Assembly: GCA_025490895.1 (NCBI GenBank) | Contig: JALPQI010003464.1 | Coordinates: forward strand, 25,261-89,260 | From: Thaumatotibia leucotreta | Lineage: Eukaryota; Arthropoda; Insecta; Lepidoptera; Tortricidae | Direction: 5' to 3' | Length of the DNA: 64,000 nucleotides | Part shown: positions 1 to 13,500 of the stretch, piece by piece | Layout of the letters: each line of letters begins with the position of its first letter | How positions within the stretch are numbered: position 1 is the first letter of the stretch | Translations under genes and position numbers: made by a program | Notes under the pieces: generated by a model | What the model was told of the DNA's origin: nothing | What the model saw: the letters and a program-made list of their open reading frames with translations, nothing else | Databases searched by the model: none

Positions 1-76
1 TAATTTTGGATCTATCCATATGGCCAACAAAGAAAAAAACAATCTAAAAGATAGTATAGTGTTTGTTAAAATTAGA

Positions 77-443
77 CTATCCTCCTAAGGCCCAAGGTCC
101 TTCCTGTAGTAATAATTAACTTGGTCGTTCAGACCCAGCTTCTTCAATGGCTGTATAGTCATAGCATACCATGGTCCTACCAGTAGGACTTTTACAAAAG
201 CCGACATTTTGTTTTCAAATTTCGCACCAAGCTTATCTGATGTATATTTATATTTTTTTATTAAATCCTATTTGTCCAAAAAGGCATCATAAACAAATAA
301 TAAATATGTCCCAAGTAAAATAACATTTTAAAAATGTGATCTTAAAGCTTGGGCCTGGACGAGTATAAAACAATAGTACTACTGGTTGGACCATGGTTTG
401 CAATGTCTAGGAGCCAAATTTCGCCTTGGGCCTTAGGAGGCTA
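77..443. mobile_element. foldback MITE-like element
   Basis: CCTCCTAAGGCCCAAG (81-96) and its exact complement (424-439) form the ends. Inner arms CCATGGTCCTACCAGTAG and CTACTGGTTGGACCATGG pair imperfectly. No coding frame. Confidence 0.7.
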
Positions 444-1399
444 TAATTGTTCTTCCTAATTTATCTGCTTGGCACCTAGTGCAGTATGAATGGCTAATTA
501 TGATGCAGATATTTTCGTTTTCCAATTCTAAGTGTCAAGTGAAATCCTCGCTCACTAGGTCAACATTGTAAACAAAAAGTAGCAGTAGTTCTTTAGTAAT
601 ACTTATTTGAAGTAAGTAATTTCTACTATTACCTGAAACCGGTTCAGAAGATATTTTTAAAACTTAAATGGTTAATGTATTCTTGTATAACTGTAATAAA
701 GTATTGTCGGCCAAACTGCACCAATTATACAGGATGTAATAATTAGTGTTTGGAAACGTGCAATTATTCCATAAATTAAACAGGTAAAAAAACTCATGTT
801 AGTAGTACTATGTAATGAGTAAATCAACTTTTTAACAAAATGGCAATTATGGTTTACAGTACACTGTTATTATTTATTGGTCAACTGATTTGACAGCTTA
901 TAATTTATTTAGTATGATTTAGTGGTGCCTTGATTGCAGAGTTGGGCGTAATCAATTCCTTTTAGAATTAATTACAGGTTTACATTCCAGTAATGACGAT
1001 TCCTCAGTAATGAATTACTAGTATAATCAAAATTACTGTAATGCTGTACTACGGTTACGCCTGTAATCCATTCCTTTGGGATCGGTATTGTAATCCATTA
1101 CTGTAATATTGAATCCACCGTTATCAAGTACTTTAGTAATCTGCATTACTTAGAACGTAATTTTGTTACTGTTACTTGAAGAAAATTGTTTTTGATTTAT
1201 GTCATTCTAGTGGATCAAAGATGGCGGACCATGTTTCATCATTATACTCGTTTCTGATTAATTCGCATCCGTGGAATCCGATTTTCGGGTCCATTCTAAG
1301 ATCTGTTTTATTAGTCTTGATTATAAAGGTACTAATGATACCAATAAAAATGAATAATTCAAAAACTAAACATTATTTTTTTGGTAATTATTTTTACAG
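444..1399. other. intron upstream of the first visible exon, nothing recognised
   Basis: AT-rich. A run of TAATCCATTAC / GTAATTAAT-like words at 940-1170 (TAATCAATTCCTTT, AGTAATGAATTACTAG, TGTAATCCATTCCTTTGGG) looks like a decayed repeat of the type that alternates ATTACTG and CAGTAAT. No exon found. Confidence 0.5.
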
Positions 1400-1542
1400 G
1401 TTCCATCATCTATAGATCCAGTCAGTAGCAATGGCAACAGCACAGGGGCAAGTGTCAGCAAGCTGTCACCGAGCAACACCAAAACCGTGGCGCTGCCCCA
1501 AACCAGTCCTGTCCGGACGAGGCGGTCCCATTACCATCATAG
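1400..1542 (+). CDS. vilse: vilse exon 1 of the window (linker)
   Basis: Acceptor TTTTTACAG ends at 1399 and donor AG|GTGAGA follows 1542. The open frame encodes a Ser/Thr/Asn-rich linker that begins VPSSIDPVSSNG and ends RTRRSHYHH, leaving two bases that form Arg with exon 2. No start codon precedes it in frame, so coding exons must lie upstream of the window. Phase continuity to exon 2 is the main support. Confidence 0.75.
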
Positions 1543-4500
1543 GTGAGATCTCGTAAATAATACTACTTTTATTTACTGTTATAATTTATATGTACTAACC
1601 CCCTTATTCATAAACGTCTGCTAACTTAACAAGCCGCTAATAATTGTTTGTCCCTTTCGGTCTTAAAAACGTGTCCATAAGAGCAAAAGGGACAAACAAT
1701 TATTAGCGGCTTGTTAAGTTAGCAGACGTTTATGAATAAGGGGGTAAATGTATAAATCGTACTGTATACAACTGTAATATTAGGTTATTATCTGTGAAAT
1801 TGGCGATTTGAATGGGGAATTTTGTGAAAAGTTTTTTTCATACAATGAATTTTGTGCATAATTATTTTATATCATAATCAAAATAAACCAAATTTTGCCA
1901 GTAATATAAGTAATATAAGTGGTTCTTTTAAGGACTACTTACTTATAAGGGTATTTTGTATATCTCTATTTCATAAAACAAGGTACTATCATACATTTAT
2001 ATCCATTCGAAACATGAACCGGCAGCATATGGCAAGGGTAGTTTTGTAAGCATATTATTGAATATTGCTTAAGAATAAAAAACAATAATTAGTGTGAAAA
2101 AACCTCTGTTAGGGTATGCACTGTTGAAAAAAAAATCTAAGTTATTCTTTAGATAATAAAAATATTGACTTACTAAAGTCTATGACCAAAAACCCCAATT
2201 TCATAGGTAATGATAATGACCCAATATGATCGCGTGGTTTCTGTACATTGGCAATTAGTTGACAGAATGCTTTGGCAAGCTTCATAATTTTATGTCTTTA
2301 TTATACTTAGTTCGTTTTCTGTTTAACAATAAGAAAAAGATGACGTGATCTTTTACTAAAAAAAAAAAACACAAATAACGCAGCAATTAACTAATTATAA
2401 AGCATTACTTACGTGAGTAACATGACTTTGCTTTCATAATTAATTTAATCCGTTTATAAAACACTTTTTCAATAATGTAGATGAATAAAACATGTCACCT
2501 ACATAATATTGTTTACCTTATTTCTAATGCAAAACAAAACTATATTTTTTTAAGCTATGTATTACTTAGTACCTCGCTCACCTTCGATTCGCTGACGATA
2601 TAGTAGTCTTGGCTGAGACCTTGGAGGACTTGAGTACTATGCTCGTTGACCTCAGTAAAGCCTCCGAGCGAGTTGGTCTTAGGATGAACATGGTTAAGAC
2701 GAAAATCATGTCAAATTCCCATGTAGCACCAACTCCCGTAATAATCGGAGACTTTACACTCGAAGTTGTAGACGAATATATATACCTAGGACAAACTATC
2801 CAGTTAGGTAGGTCCAACTTCGAGAAAGAGGTCAATCGTCGAATCCGACTCGGTTGGGCAGCGTTCGGGAAGCTACGACACATATTTTCGTCCAATATTC
2901 CGCAGTGTTTGAAGACGAAAGTCTTTAATCAGTGTGTGTTGCCAGTGATGACATACGGTACTGAAACGTGGCCGCTTACAATGGGCCTCATAAGAAGGCT
3001 CAAAGTCACCCAAAGGGCAATGGAGAAGGCCATGCTAGGAGTCTCTCTGCGTGATCGGATTAAAAATGAGACCATCCGCAGCAGAACCAAAGTAACCGAA
3101 ATAGCTCTCCGAATCGCTAAACTGAAGTGGCAGTGGGCGGGGCACATTGCGCGTAGAAACGATGGCCGTTGGGGCGAGAAGGTTCTTGAGTGGCGGCCAC
3201 GTACCGGAAGACGTAGCGTGGGTAGGCCCCCCCACAAGGTGGACCGATAACCTGGTGAAGGTCGCAGGAGTCCGCTGGATGCGGGTGGCGCAGGACCGGT
3301 CATTGTGGCAATCTTTGGGGGATGCCTATGTTCAGCAGTGGACGTCTTTCGGCTGATGTGATGATGATGATTACTTACATACATACATACATGCATATAC
3401 TCACGCCTGTATCCCATTGGGGTAGGCAGAAACCACTGAACGCCACATACTACGATCCTTGCAAACTTCCTTCGCTTTGCTAACATCCATACATCTTCTC
3501 ATACATGCTCGTGCAACACGTGTATGTATTACTTGCCGAGTAATTATATTGTTGCTTGCTCATTTTCAATAGTGGCACTAGATATTCGTTACAAATAACG
3601 TCTGTCAGTCTCAGAGTGATATGATTGAAATTACGAATATTGTCAAGTGAGTATGTTGATGGTGAAATTGGTAAAACCAAGTACACTTTCTCTAAGACTC
3701 TCAGTCGTGTGGTGACGGCAGAAAGAATACATTTGTCGTGTGGTGACGGCAGAAAGAATACATTTGTTGGCCGTGTGGTGACGGCAGAAATAATACATTT
3801 GTCACCACCCCAACTCCTCCTGCGGGTGTCGTAAGAATCGACTAAGGGATTGAAGTGTCACTTACCATTATTTGACAAAAGATTGATGATGGGCAGCAGC
3901 GTCATCATAGTGGACACATTACTGCGATCGCCAATCCGCTTGCCCAGCGTGGCGATTATGGGCATTTACCTCCTAATGCGTCTATACGCATAGTTAATAG
4001 GAGAGGCCTACGTCCAGCAGTGGACTATCATAGGCTGATGATGATGATGATGATGAAGTACATTTTCAGGAATAGCGGAGAAAGACGAGGCAGGCTGAGC
4101 GAAGATGGAGCCAGCCAGCTGTGTCGTCACACCGACTCGGGTCGATCGTCCGACAGCAGTGTCAGCAGCGCACAGCGACGGAAACAGGTGCGTTTACCTC
4201 ACAAAGTGTTTAATGTGAATGACTGTGTGTATAAGTGAAATAAACTGTTTTAAGTGTGAACCAACAATTTGTTTGCTTTCTTCTGGACTGGACAATATTA
4301 GGTTACTGCCTACAAAGTAAACAAGTACCGGTTGAAAGTTTAGCACCCTTATTCATAAACGTCTTCTAACTTAATAAGCCGCTAAGTATTGTTTGTTCCC
4401 TTCACTATTATTATGGTCATATACAGGGTGAAAATTATTTTCGGGTCTTAGAAGACCTTCCTTCGATTTTAACTTAATGAAGATTGGCGTTTACAGATTT

Positions 4501-7500
4501 TGGAAAAAACATACAGGGTGCGTGAGAATGGTCATTTCTGGCAAACTTTTTTTTTATGCCAATCTTTCCTGTTTCTGTTCAAAATCAAAAGCTTGTATGG
4601 GACCAAAAAAATTTTTCGGCTAGAAAAGCCACAAATCAAGAATTAAAGTTCCCATGAATTGAATTTTAATTCCTTCTTCGATAATTAATAGATTAATTAA
4701 TCACTCACTACATCTATGAACAACTCTTTTTTTAGTAAATATTGTGTCATTTGTTGTGTCAAGAGTACTTTCGGAATCCCTTCTGATTCCGGTTTGATAA
4801 TATAACTAACCATTGATTTATTCAAAATCAATCATGTGCAGCGGCATCGTCATAATGCAACATTTAATTCGATAAAAAATACAAGATTATTTTACGGCCG
4901 TGACTTCCCCACATCAGATTGAAGCGGGTTCGTATTTACATTTAGCATATTTACATTAGCATATGACCTACATGTTCCACTGGCCCAATGACTTGTGGCT
5001 AGTTAGACGCACAAGCAATTCTAACCCCCTTATTCATAAACGTCTGCTAACTTAACAAGACGCTAATAATTGTTTGTCCCTTTTGATCTTATGGACACAT
5101 TGTTAAGACAGAAAGGGACAAACAATTATTAGCGGCTTGTTAAGTTAGCAAACGTTTATGAATAAGGGGGTAAGTCTCTAACCCACTTGATAAAAAACTT
5201 AAGGTGTTGTTTTTAGGTTAAGATGTATTTCAATTAACCCGGGGAGCATGACCCAGGGTATCACACACCCACCCCTGTCTCTTATGTCAATAATGACAAA
5301 GTCTATTTTCCAGTGACATTTTTCACCTCATGCTCGCCGGGTTAAGTTTATCTTTTACAGCAAATAACTAAATGATATTCTATTTTATTTCATTCATATG
5401 TACAAGTGTGAGTCGAACCCCTTGATACTGTACTTACTTCTTACTTCTGTTGGCGCTACAACCCTTTGTGGGTCTTGGCCTCTTCGCAGATTTTCCCCCA
5501 TATGTCACGTAACTTGGCTGTCCTTCTCCAGTTGGTAAACTTTCCCATCCTTCTCAAATCCTCTTCCACACAATCCAACCAACGTTTTTTGGGCCTGCCT
5601 TTCGGTCTCTTTTGTTGCGGCGTCCACCTACTCATTATTTTTGCTGCTCTTGTGTCCGGCATTCTTTCGAGATGACCCGCCCATCTCAGACGCTGAGACT
5701 TACAGAACCTGACGATGGTCTCCTGTTCGACAAGGGCATCCAATTCGTGGTTCATTCGCTGTCGATAACTATCGTCACGCTCCTTCACTGGTCCGAAAAT
5801 CTTCCTTAGCACTTTCCTCTCGAACACTGCTAGTTTTAGTTCGTCTCTCTGTGTTAAGGTCCAGGTTTCACAGGCGTAAGTCACTACGGGTCTGATGATG
5901 GTGCGATATATGATGAGCTTTGTTCTAATACTCAGCAGTTTCGAACCTAGTAGCGTCCCACATGCATAGAAACATTTGTTCCCAGCAACTATCCTTGCTC
6001 TTATCTCCTCGTCAGTTCGGTTTTGGGAGGTAATCAAAGATCCTAGATACCTGAATCTGTTTACACCGCTTATGGTCTTGCTTCCAAGTGAGATATTTTC
6101 TGGTTGTCTAGGTTGTCGTGTAGTTGCAAGGTATTCTGTCTTGCTTGAGTTTACCTGAAGACCGAAGGTTGATACTGTACCCCTTATAATAATTAATAAT
6201 ATAATAATAAATTTCTTTATTTCGGACAAGCAGATATCCATAGGTTTTAGGCTTGATTTCACCAAACTTTTATTCAAAGACGCTGACTCTCGGATACTAA
6301 TGTCAAAACTCCATAGTAATTTGACACTAGTATCAGTATGCCGTGTGGTGACGGCAGTAAGAATACATTTGTCACCACCCCAATTCCTCCTGTGGGTGTC
6401 GTAAGAGTCGACTAAGGGATTGAAGTGTCACTGACTATTATTTGATAAAAGATTGTTGATGGGCAGCAGCGTCATCATAGTGGACACATTACTGCGATCG
6501 CCAATCCGCTTGCCCAGCGTGGCGATTATGGGCATTTACCTCCTAATGCGTCTATACGCATAGTTAATAGGAGAGGCCTACGTCCAGCAGTGGACTATCA
6601 TAGGCTGATGATGATCCCAATTGTGAAAAACGTGTTAAGATGATCTTTCTGAACAATGTTTCCCATGGGACCTATATGAACAAATGTACTTTTTTCGACT
6701 TTTAATTTAACTTTAGTCTAGATAATTTGTTCTCACATCAGTGTATTTTATAAAAAAAAATTGTTTGCTCTCAAAACTTTTTTCGACTAATAAGTTTTAG
6801 TTCATTAATATGTATACATTTCTCCATACTAATCCTTTCCGTGTGTTTACATAATTATGAAATTAGGTCGGCCCCCCCACAAGATGGACTGATGACCTGG
6901 TGAAGGTCGCAGGAGTCCGCTGGATGCGGGTGGCACAGAACCGGTCATTATGGCAATCTTTGGGGGAGGCCTATGTTCAGCAGTGGACGTCTTTCGGCTG
7001 ATATGATGATGATCTGAGCGTTATTCTTTGATATGATATTTATAAGTACAAATCAAGTGACAATCTTAACCTAGTGTTAGTAACATTTATAAAAATGATA
7101 CCAATTTAGTCAGGTCATTAAAGTCAAACCACAATTTGATCTGCTCAGTCTTGTGGTTTAGGGTCGAACAATCATACGTTCTAGTAATCTCTTTTAAAAT
7201 ACTGTTGGGACTACGTCTAACGCGGCATAACCCCTTAACTCTTCTCTCTTAACTTAACATGCCACTAAGTATAGTTTGTCCCTTTCGCCCTTATGAACAT
7301 AAATGATAAAACCGAAAGAGACAAACAATACTTAGCGGTTTGCTAAGTTAGGAGAAGTGTATGAATAAGGCAACGGTTCTGCAAGAAAATTGGAAGGCCA
7401 GAGGGAAGTATGGGGGGAACGCTACCGGAACACTAATCTGCAGCTCCAGCTAAGGGAAATGGGGTGAATGAGCATATCGGATGCTCGACAGCCCGCTCGA

Positions 7501-10500
7501 GTTCGGTCGAGCGTCCCTCCATAACATAACATTACTATGTTTTTGACAGCCTCTGTAGCCTAGTTGGTAGTGACCCTGCCTACGAAGCTGGAGGTTCCGG
7601 GTTCGAATCCTGGCGAGGGCATTCTTTGTGTATTTATTTATCACAAATGTTTGTTCCTTGGTCATGGCTGTGTATGTATCTAAGTATCTATACGTATCTA
7701 TCTATTATATATATCGTCGCCTGGTACCCACAACACAAGCCTTAATTGAGCTTACCTTGGGACTAGGTTGATTTGTGTAAGATGTCCCAAGATATTCATA
7801 TATTTTGTATATTTTATATATGTTATGTTATGGAGGGACGCTCAACCGAACTCGAGCGTCCGATATGCTCCACCAGTCTATGTACTCATAGACTGGTTAT
7901 TGATGAAATGAAACATTGTCAGGAGCTGACCGCTGCGGCTTGCGCGCCGGTGTGCACGCCGCAGCTGCGGAAACGCAGCGGCGCCGCGCCGCCGCTCGAG
8001 CCTGAGAAGTGGTCGCCGCACTCGGGTATGTATAATTTTAATTTAAATTTACCTTTTACACCAAATAAAAGAATGCTATTCTCTGTTACCATTAACGCTT
8101 ATGCATAAATCATGCGAGGTTTTTTCGGCTACAACGGGATTCCTGTTGTTCCTGACCTGTAATGAGGGTTTTGGTATTTTTTCTGCTATCAGGCAGCGCT
8201 ACGTAGGCAGTTCAAGCAGCTGTTAGTATGAAACCATTCATAGGTACTGAACATAAAATATCGAAATTTTATTGTATTTGGAGATTTATTGATATTGTAA
8301 TGGATTACGACTAGTAAACGGTGGGTGAACTGAAGATTGAGCTCTAAAACAGAGGTGCAAAGTCACTGGTACTAAATAAAATTACTAGAACTTTGTTCAT
8401 TTTATGGGAAATTACATGATATCATTTTTTATATTTAGTTGAGATAACAATATTCCTATAGTAAAATAGATAGAAAATGAAATACGCGTATTTATTATGA
8501 CCAATGCTCGGCGGGGGTGAGCTGTTTTCATACTAAATGACATGTCTGAATTTTAGTTGACAAGTGTTCCCCCCGCCTTCAATGCGTCACGGTAATAAAT
8601 ATAAAAATAGTTGTGATTGGTCCATCAAAGTTTTGATTGGCTATATTCTATAAACATTTGTCAAAGATGTTGCGCCGAAATAAGCGCGGTGTCAAGAAAA
8701 GCGTTATGTCCTGCCCATCTTGGCACAATTGAACAATAAATTTTGGGGGCATTTTTGAGTCGGCGTTAGACGTCCATGTTATACAGGGTGGCCCATTCGA
8801 ATCGGTCAGTAATGTCAGTATGGAAAAGTCTGAAACTATAAGACATACGAAGATTTGTTCTTAGGAACTATGTCACCGATTTTGATAAAAAGAAAAACTG
8901 CATTCATACATTTGAAAAAAAAAACTGTACCCAGCTAGGGAATCGAACCCGGTTGTTTTGAAAAAAAAAACTTACACTATTTTTATATCGTTTGTCTAGG
9001 TCTTAAGCTGGGTTTACTAATGTTTGGCAAATAATTTTTCCCAAAGTATCACATCGCAAACTATTTTTCCCAAATTTTCATTTGGCAAAAATTCAATTGT
9101 CAAAACTACTTTTTACAGTTAGCAAGCCTTTTTGTTGGCAAGCGATTGTTTAGCAAAGAATGACTTGGTCGTTTTTATTTTCCCAAAATATTTTTTGGCA
9201 AATGCATCGTTTGGCGTAACATACTAATTCCAAAATATTGTATGGCATAAGATTTATACCGCATATACAATATTACATCGCAACCAATTTTTCGCATAAA
9301 GTCATTTCACCGAAAGATCATATTCCAATTGAATCTTATGAAATCGTTTTATTTCCCAACTAAATGGTTGGAAATTATATCTTCGGGCTTGGTTTTTAAT
9401 TGGAACTTTTTATAATGCATATTTTCATGTAGTTGATGGTTTAGCTGGCATTTAGTTAACTAAATAATTACCAATGTTTTTGGGTACATAGTTTGAGGCG
9501 AAATTACATATATAGGTATGTTTATGTCTTTTTAATAAAAGCTCAAACGGGGTTTTATATTATGTTGATAAACAATTAAAAGTCGGGTTCTAAACAGTAA
9601 TTTAGATGAAACTGATGAGGGAACGCAATACCGAGGGAATAACAAAACAGTCGGTTCTGGCACTCGCCGGCCGCTGCCGCGGCACGCTCGCTTCGCTCGC
9701 TCGGCTCGTGCGCTGTATGGTCGCAGTTTCACCTAACTCTCCTCCTCGCTTCGCTCGTCGTCGTACCTAACGGTGGCTCTGGGATAGTTTTTTTATGAAA
9801 ATGAAAAAAAAAAAAAAATTTATCCGTGACTATGTGTGCCTTCTACTAAGAAGGTACCAATAAAAAATATGAATAGTGATCATTATGATGGATTTTATTT
9901 TCTCACTTCATTCATTATGATACCAAATATTCATGAAATACGTTTTTTATTCCATCCAGGCAAGTTCAAGTTAAGGGTTGTGCAAAAAAGTACGAAATTC
10001 CTGTATAGACCTACGAACTTTAAAATAATATTATCATTTGCCAGGCTTTTGCTATAAGTAGAGCTTGCGAAGTATCAAATTTGGGAAACTTTTTTTTGGA
10101 TTTTAACTTATGACAAAATAAAACATTTGCTTAATAAGCATTTGCTTAATAAAATCTTGACGAAGTGAAACTTTGCAAAATAATAATTTGACCAAATGAA
10201 TAAAATGAGAAATGTAACTTTGCTAAAGATTTGTTTGGGAAATGAGACTATTGCGATAAGTTATTTGGGAAGTCATATTTGGGAAACATAATTTGCCAAA
10301 TGGCAGTACACCCTTAAGCTGTAAATGTCTCTAAGAAACATGATGTCTAAAATGAAAGGAATTCATTGTTTTCATATACTTAAATTTATTTTACTAGGCG
10401 TTTGTTGTGTAAATCTTAAGATTTTTTTTTTTTATATTTATCAACGTAGTTTTCATTATTTTTAAAATCGATGACATGATTCCTAAGAACAAATATTCGT

Positions 10501-13500
10501 ATGTCTTATAGTTTCAGACTTTCCCATACTGACCGATTTGAATGGGCCACCCGGTATATGGTCGCAGCATTTAGTATGAAAACAGCTCACCCCCACCGAG
10601 CATTGATTATGACAGTTTGTTGGACTTTACGCCACAGTGCTGCCATCTCACCACCCCATAGCCTCAAGTATCAAAACCCTCATTAATGTATTTATTAAAT
10701 GTCTAATGTTTATATCACAACTGTTGGGATCTCCAAATAAAATAAAAAACTATGCTTCATACATTTTTAATATGAGTAAGAGCTCTTTTTGAAGCAAACC
10801 TATTGTCTTAGGGTTGAACCGCAGCGGCAGCTTCATCTCGCCGCGCAAGGACGCCTCCGACGACTCCATGCACGAGAAGTACTTCAAATCCGTCGAGAGT
10901 ACACCCCTAACGAAGCGCAAGGTAGGCATCCAAATTATTTCATTAACTTCATATTGTTCAACTACGTTTTCATAAATGGCGACGGCCGCGTAAACATCAC
11001 AACAGTAATACGTATTGTATCTCTATAAACATCAAACGATTGAATGCCCTACAAGTTTTGACATCTGACTAGCGTTGAAAATTTCCGGATTAAATCCCGT
11101 TTCTTTCCAAACAGCTCGTTTTTTCCTGATTTTATCGAAAAAAACAATCAAATTTCCCACTTTAATTATCAACTCTAAACCAATGTAAATTATGTCTAAT
11201 TCTCACTTATACCAGGAGAACGCGATGTCACTGAGGAAAAGTCAATTGAAACAGATGGCAAGGACTGACAGTGACATTTATTGTTACTGTAAAAACCCGG
11301 AAAAACACGGAAATAACGAAGTTTTCATCCATTCCCGAAAAAAATTTTTTTGTTTTGTCCGACATTTTCAACGCTACATCTGACACGACAAATGCTGAGT
11401 GGCACCCTTTTTGTTTAAATCTTTACTGTTTCTACTGTGTATTTATTGTTGTGTATTGTATGACACCAAATAAACCATTGTTATTATTATTCAATGTGGC
11501 CGTATGATAAATTGGCCATGTGGTGACGGCAGTTAGAATACATTTGTCACCACCCCAACTCTTCCCGCAAGTGTCGTAAGAGGCGAATAGGGGATTGAAG
11601 TGTCACTGACCATTCTTTAATAAATGATGATGGGCAGCAGCGTCATCATAGTGGACACATTACTGTGATCGTCAATCCGCTTGCCCAGCGTAGCGATTAT
11701 GGGCATTTAGCTCCTAATGCGTCTCTACTAGGGTGCCCCCTATTTTACGAGTTTTAGAAAATAATAACGCATACCCCCTACATCGGTTTCTTTTACCTCA
11801 AAACACACTGAAAAAAAATCAGTTCATTTCTGTAAATGCAACCCGTGCCGACTTTCATGCCATTTTCCTATACAATGTATGAAAGTGACCAAAATTTTTT
11901 TTCGTTTTTTTTTTATTTTTTTTTATGGCATTTGAATATACTACTGTTTTATAAACATTTTATCATAAAATTAACTTGATGAGAACAGAAAAACAATACA
12001 TTATTATCAACTTAAAGTCGACACGGGTTCCTGTTACAGGAATGAGCTGATTTTTTTAGTGTTTTGGGGTTAAAAAAGCCGATTTAGGGGGTATGCGTTA
12101 TTCATTTCTAAAATTCGTAAAATAGGTGACACCCTAGTCTCTACGCATAGTTAATAGAAGAGGCCTACGTCCAGTGGATTGAGATAGGCTGATGATGTAT
12201 TCTTAAATTCTTATTTAATAGCTAAGATGCTTTTAGTCTAGTGATAGTATGTTGATGACATTGATAATACGTCAGTTGAAGCAGTCGGCGGGGTCGTCCT
12301 GCGAGTCGGCGTCGCCGCAGAGCCCTGGCAGCCCGCTGCAGAAACCGCAGCCGTTCCTGCAGGTGTGTACACTTGTAGTCTAGTGGTAGTATGTTGATGA
12401 CATTGATAATACGTCAGTTGAAGCAGTCGGCGGGGTCGTCCTGCGAGTCGGCGTCGCCGCAGAGCCCTGGCAGCCCGCTGCAGAAACCGCAGCCGTTCCT
12501 GCAGGTGTGTACACTTGTAGTCTAGTGGTAGTATGTTGATGACATTGATAATACGTCAGTTGAAGCAGTCGGCGGGGTCGTCCTGCGAGTCGGCGTCGCC
12601 GCAGAGCCCTGGCAGCCCGCTGCAGAAACCGCAGCCGTTCCTGCAGGTGTGTACACTTATAGTCTAGTGGTATGTTGATGACATTGATAATACGTCAGTT
12701 GAAGCAGTCGGCGTCGCCGCAGAGCCCTGGCAGCCCGCTGCAGAAGCCGCAGCCGTTCCTGCAGGTGTGTACACTTATAGTCTAGTGGTAGTATGTTGAT
12801 GACATTGATAATACGTCAGTTGAAGCAGTCGGCGGCGCCGCAGAGCCCTGGCAGCCCGCTGCAGAAGCAGCCGTTCCTGCAGGTGTGTACACTTATAGTC
12901 TAGTGGTAGTATGTTGATGACATTGATAATACGTCAGTTGAAGCAGTCGGCGTCGCCGCAGAGCCCTGGCAGCCCGCTGCAGAAACCGCAGCCTTTCCTG
13001 CAGGTGTGTACACTTATAGTGTAGTGGTAGTATGTTGATGACATTGATAATACGTCAGTTGAAGCAGTCGGCGTCGCCGCAGAGCCCTGGCAGCCCGCTG
13101 CAGAAGTAGCCCTTCCTGCAGGTGTGTACACTTATAGTCTAGTGGTAGTATGTTGACGACATTGATAATACGTCAGTTGAAGCAGTCGGCGTCGCCGCAG
13201 AGCCCTGGCAGCCCGCTCCAGAAGTAGCCTTTCCTGCAGGTGTGTACACTTGTAGTCTAGTGGTAGTATGTTGATGACATTGATAATACGTCAGTTGAAG
13301 CAGTCGGCGTCGCCGCAGAGCCCTGGCAGCCCGCTGCAGAAACCGCAGCCTTTCCTGCAGGTGTGTACACTTGTAGTCTAGTGGTAGTATGTTGATGACA
13401 TTGATAATACGTCAGTTGAAGCAGTCGGCGTCGCCGCAGAGCCCTGGCAGCCCGCTGCAGAAACCGCAGCCTTTCCTGCAGGTGTGTACACTTGTAGTCT

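Noticed and set aside
2609..3250. Host gene of 213 codons
   Set aside because: It is the RTE reverse transcriptase 3' part, preceded by the FADD motif and followed by the element tail.
5456..6277. Host gene encoding a 273-residue protein on the minus strand
   Set aside because: The protein pattern (YLGSLIT, TYACETWTLT, LRWAGHLERM) is the C-terminal part of a LINE reverse transcriptase; the first 30-odd codons lie outside the element.
7546..7640. Functional tRNA gene with perfect A and B boxes
   Set aside because: No acceptor stem pairing was apparent, and the sequence continues into a repeated SINE body shared with 23332 and 40396.
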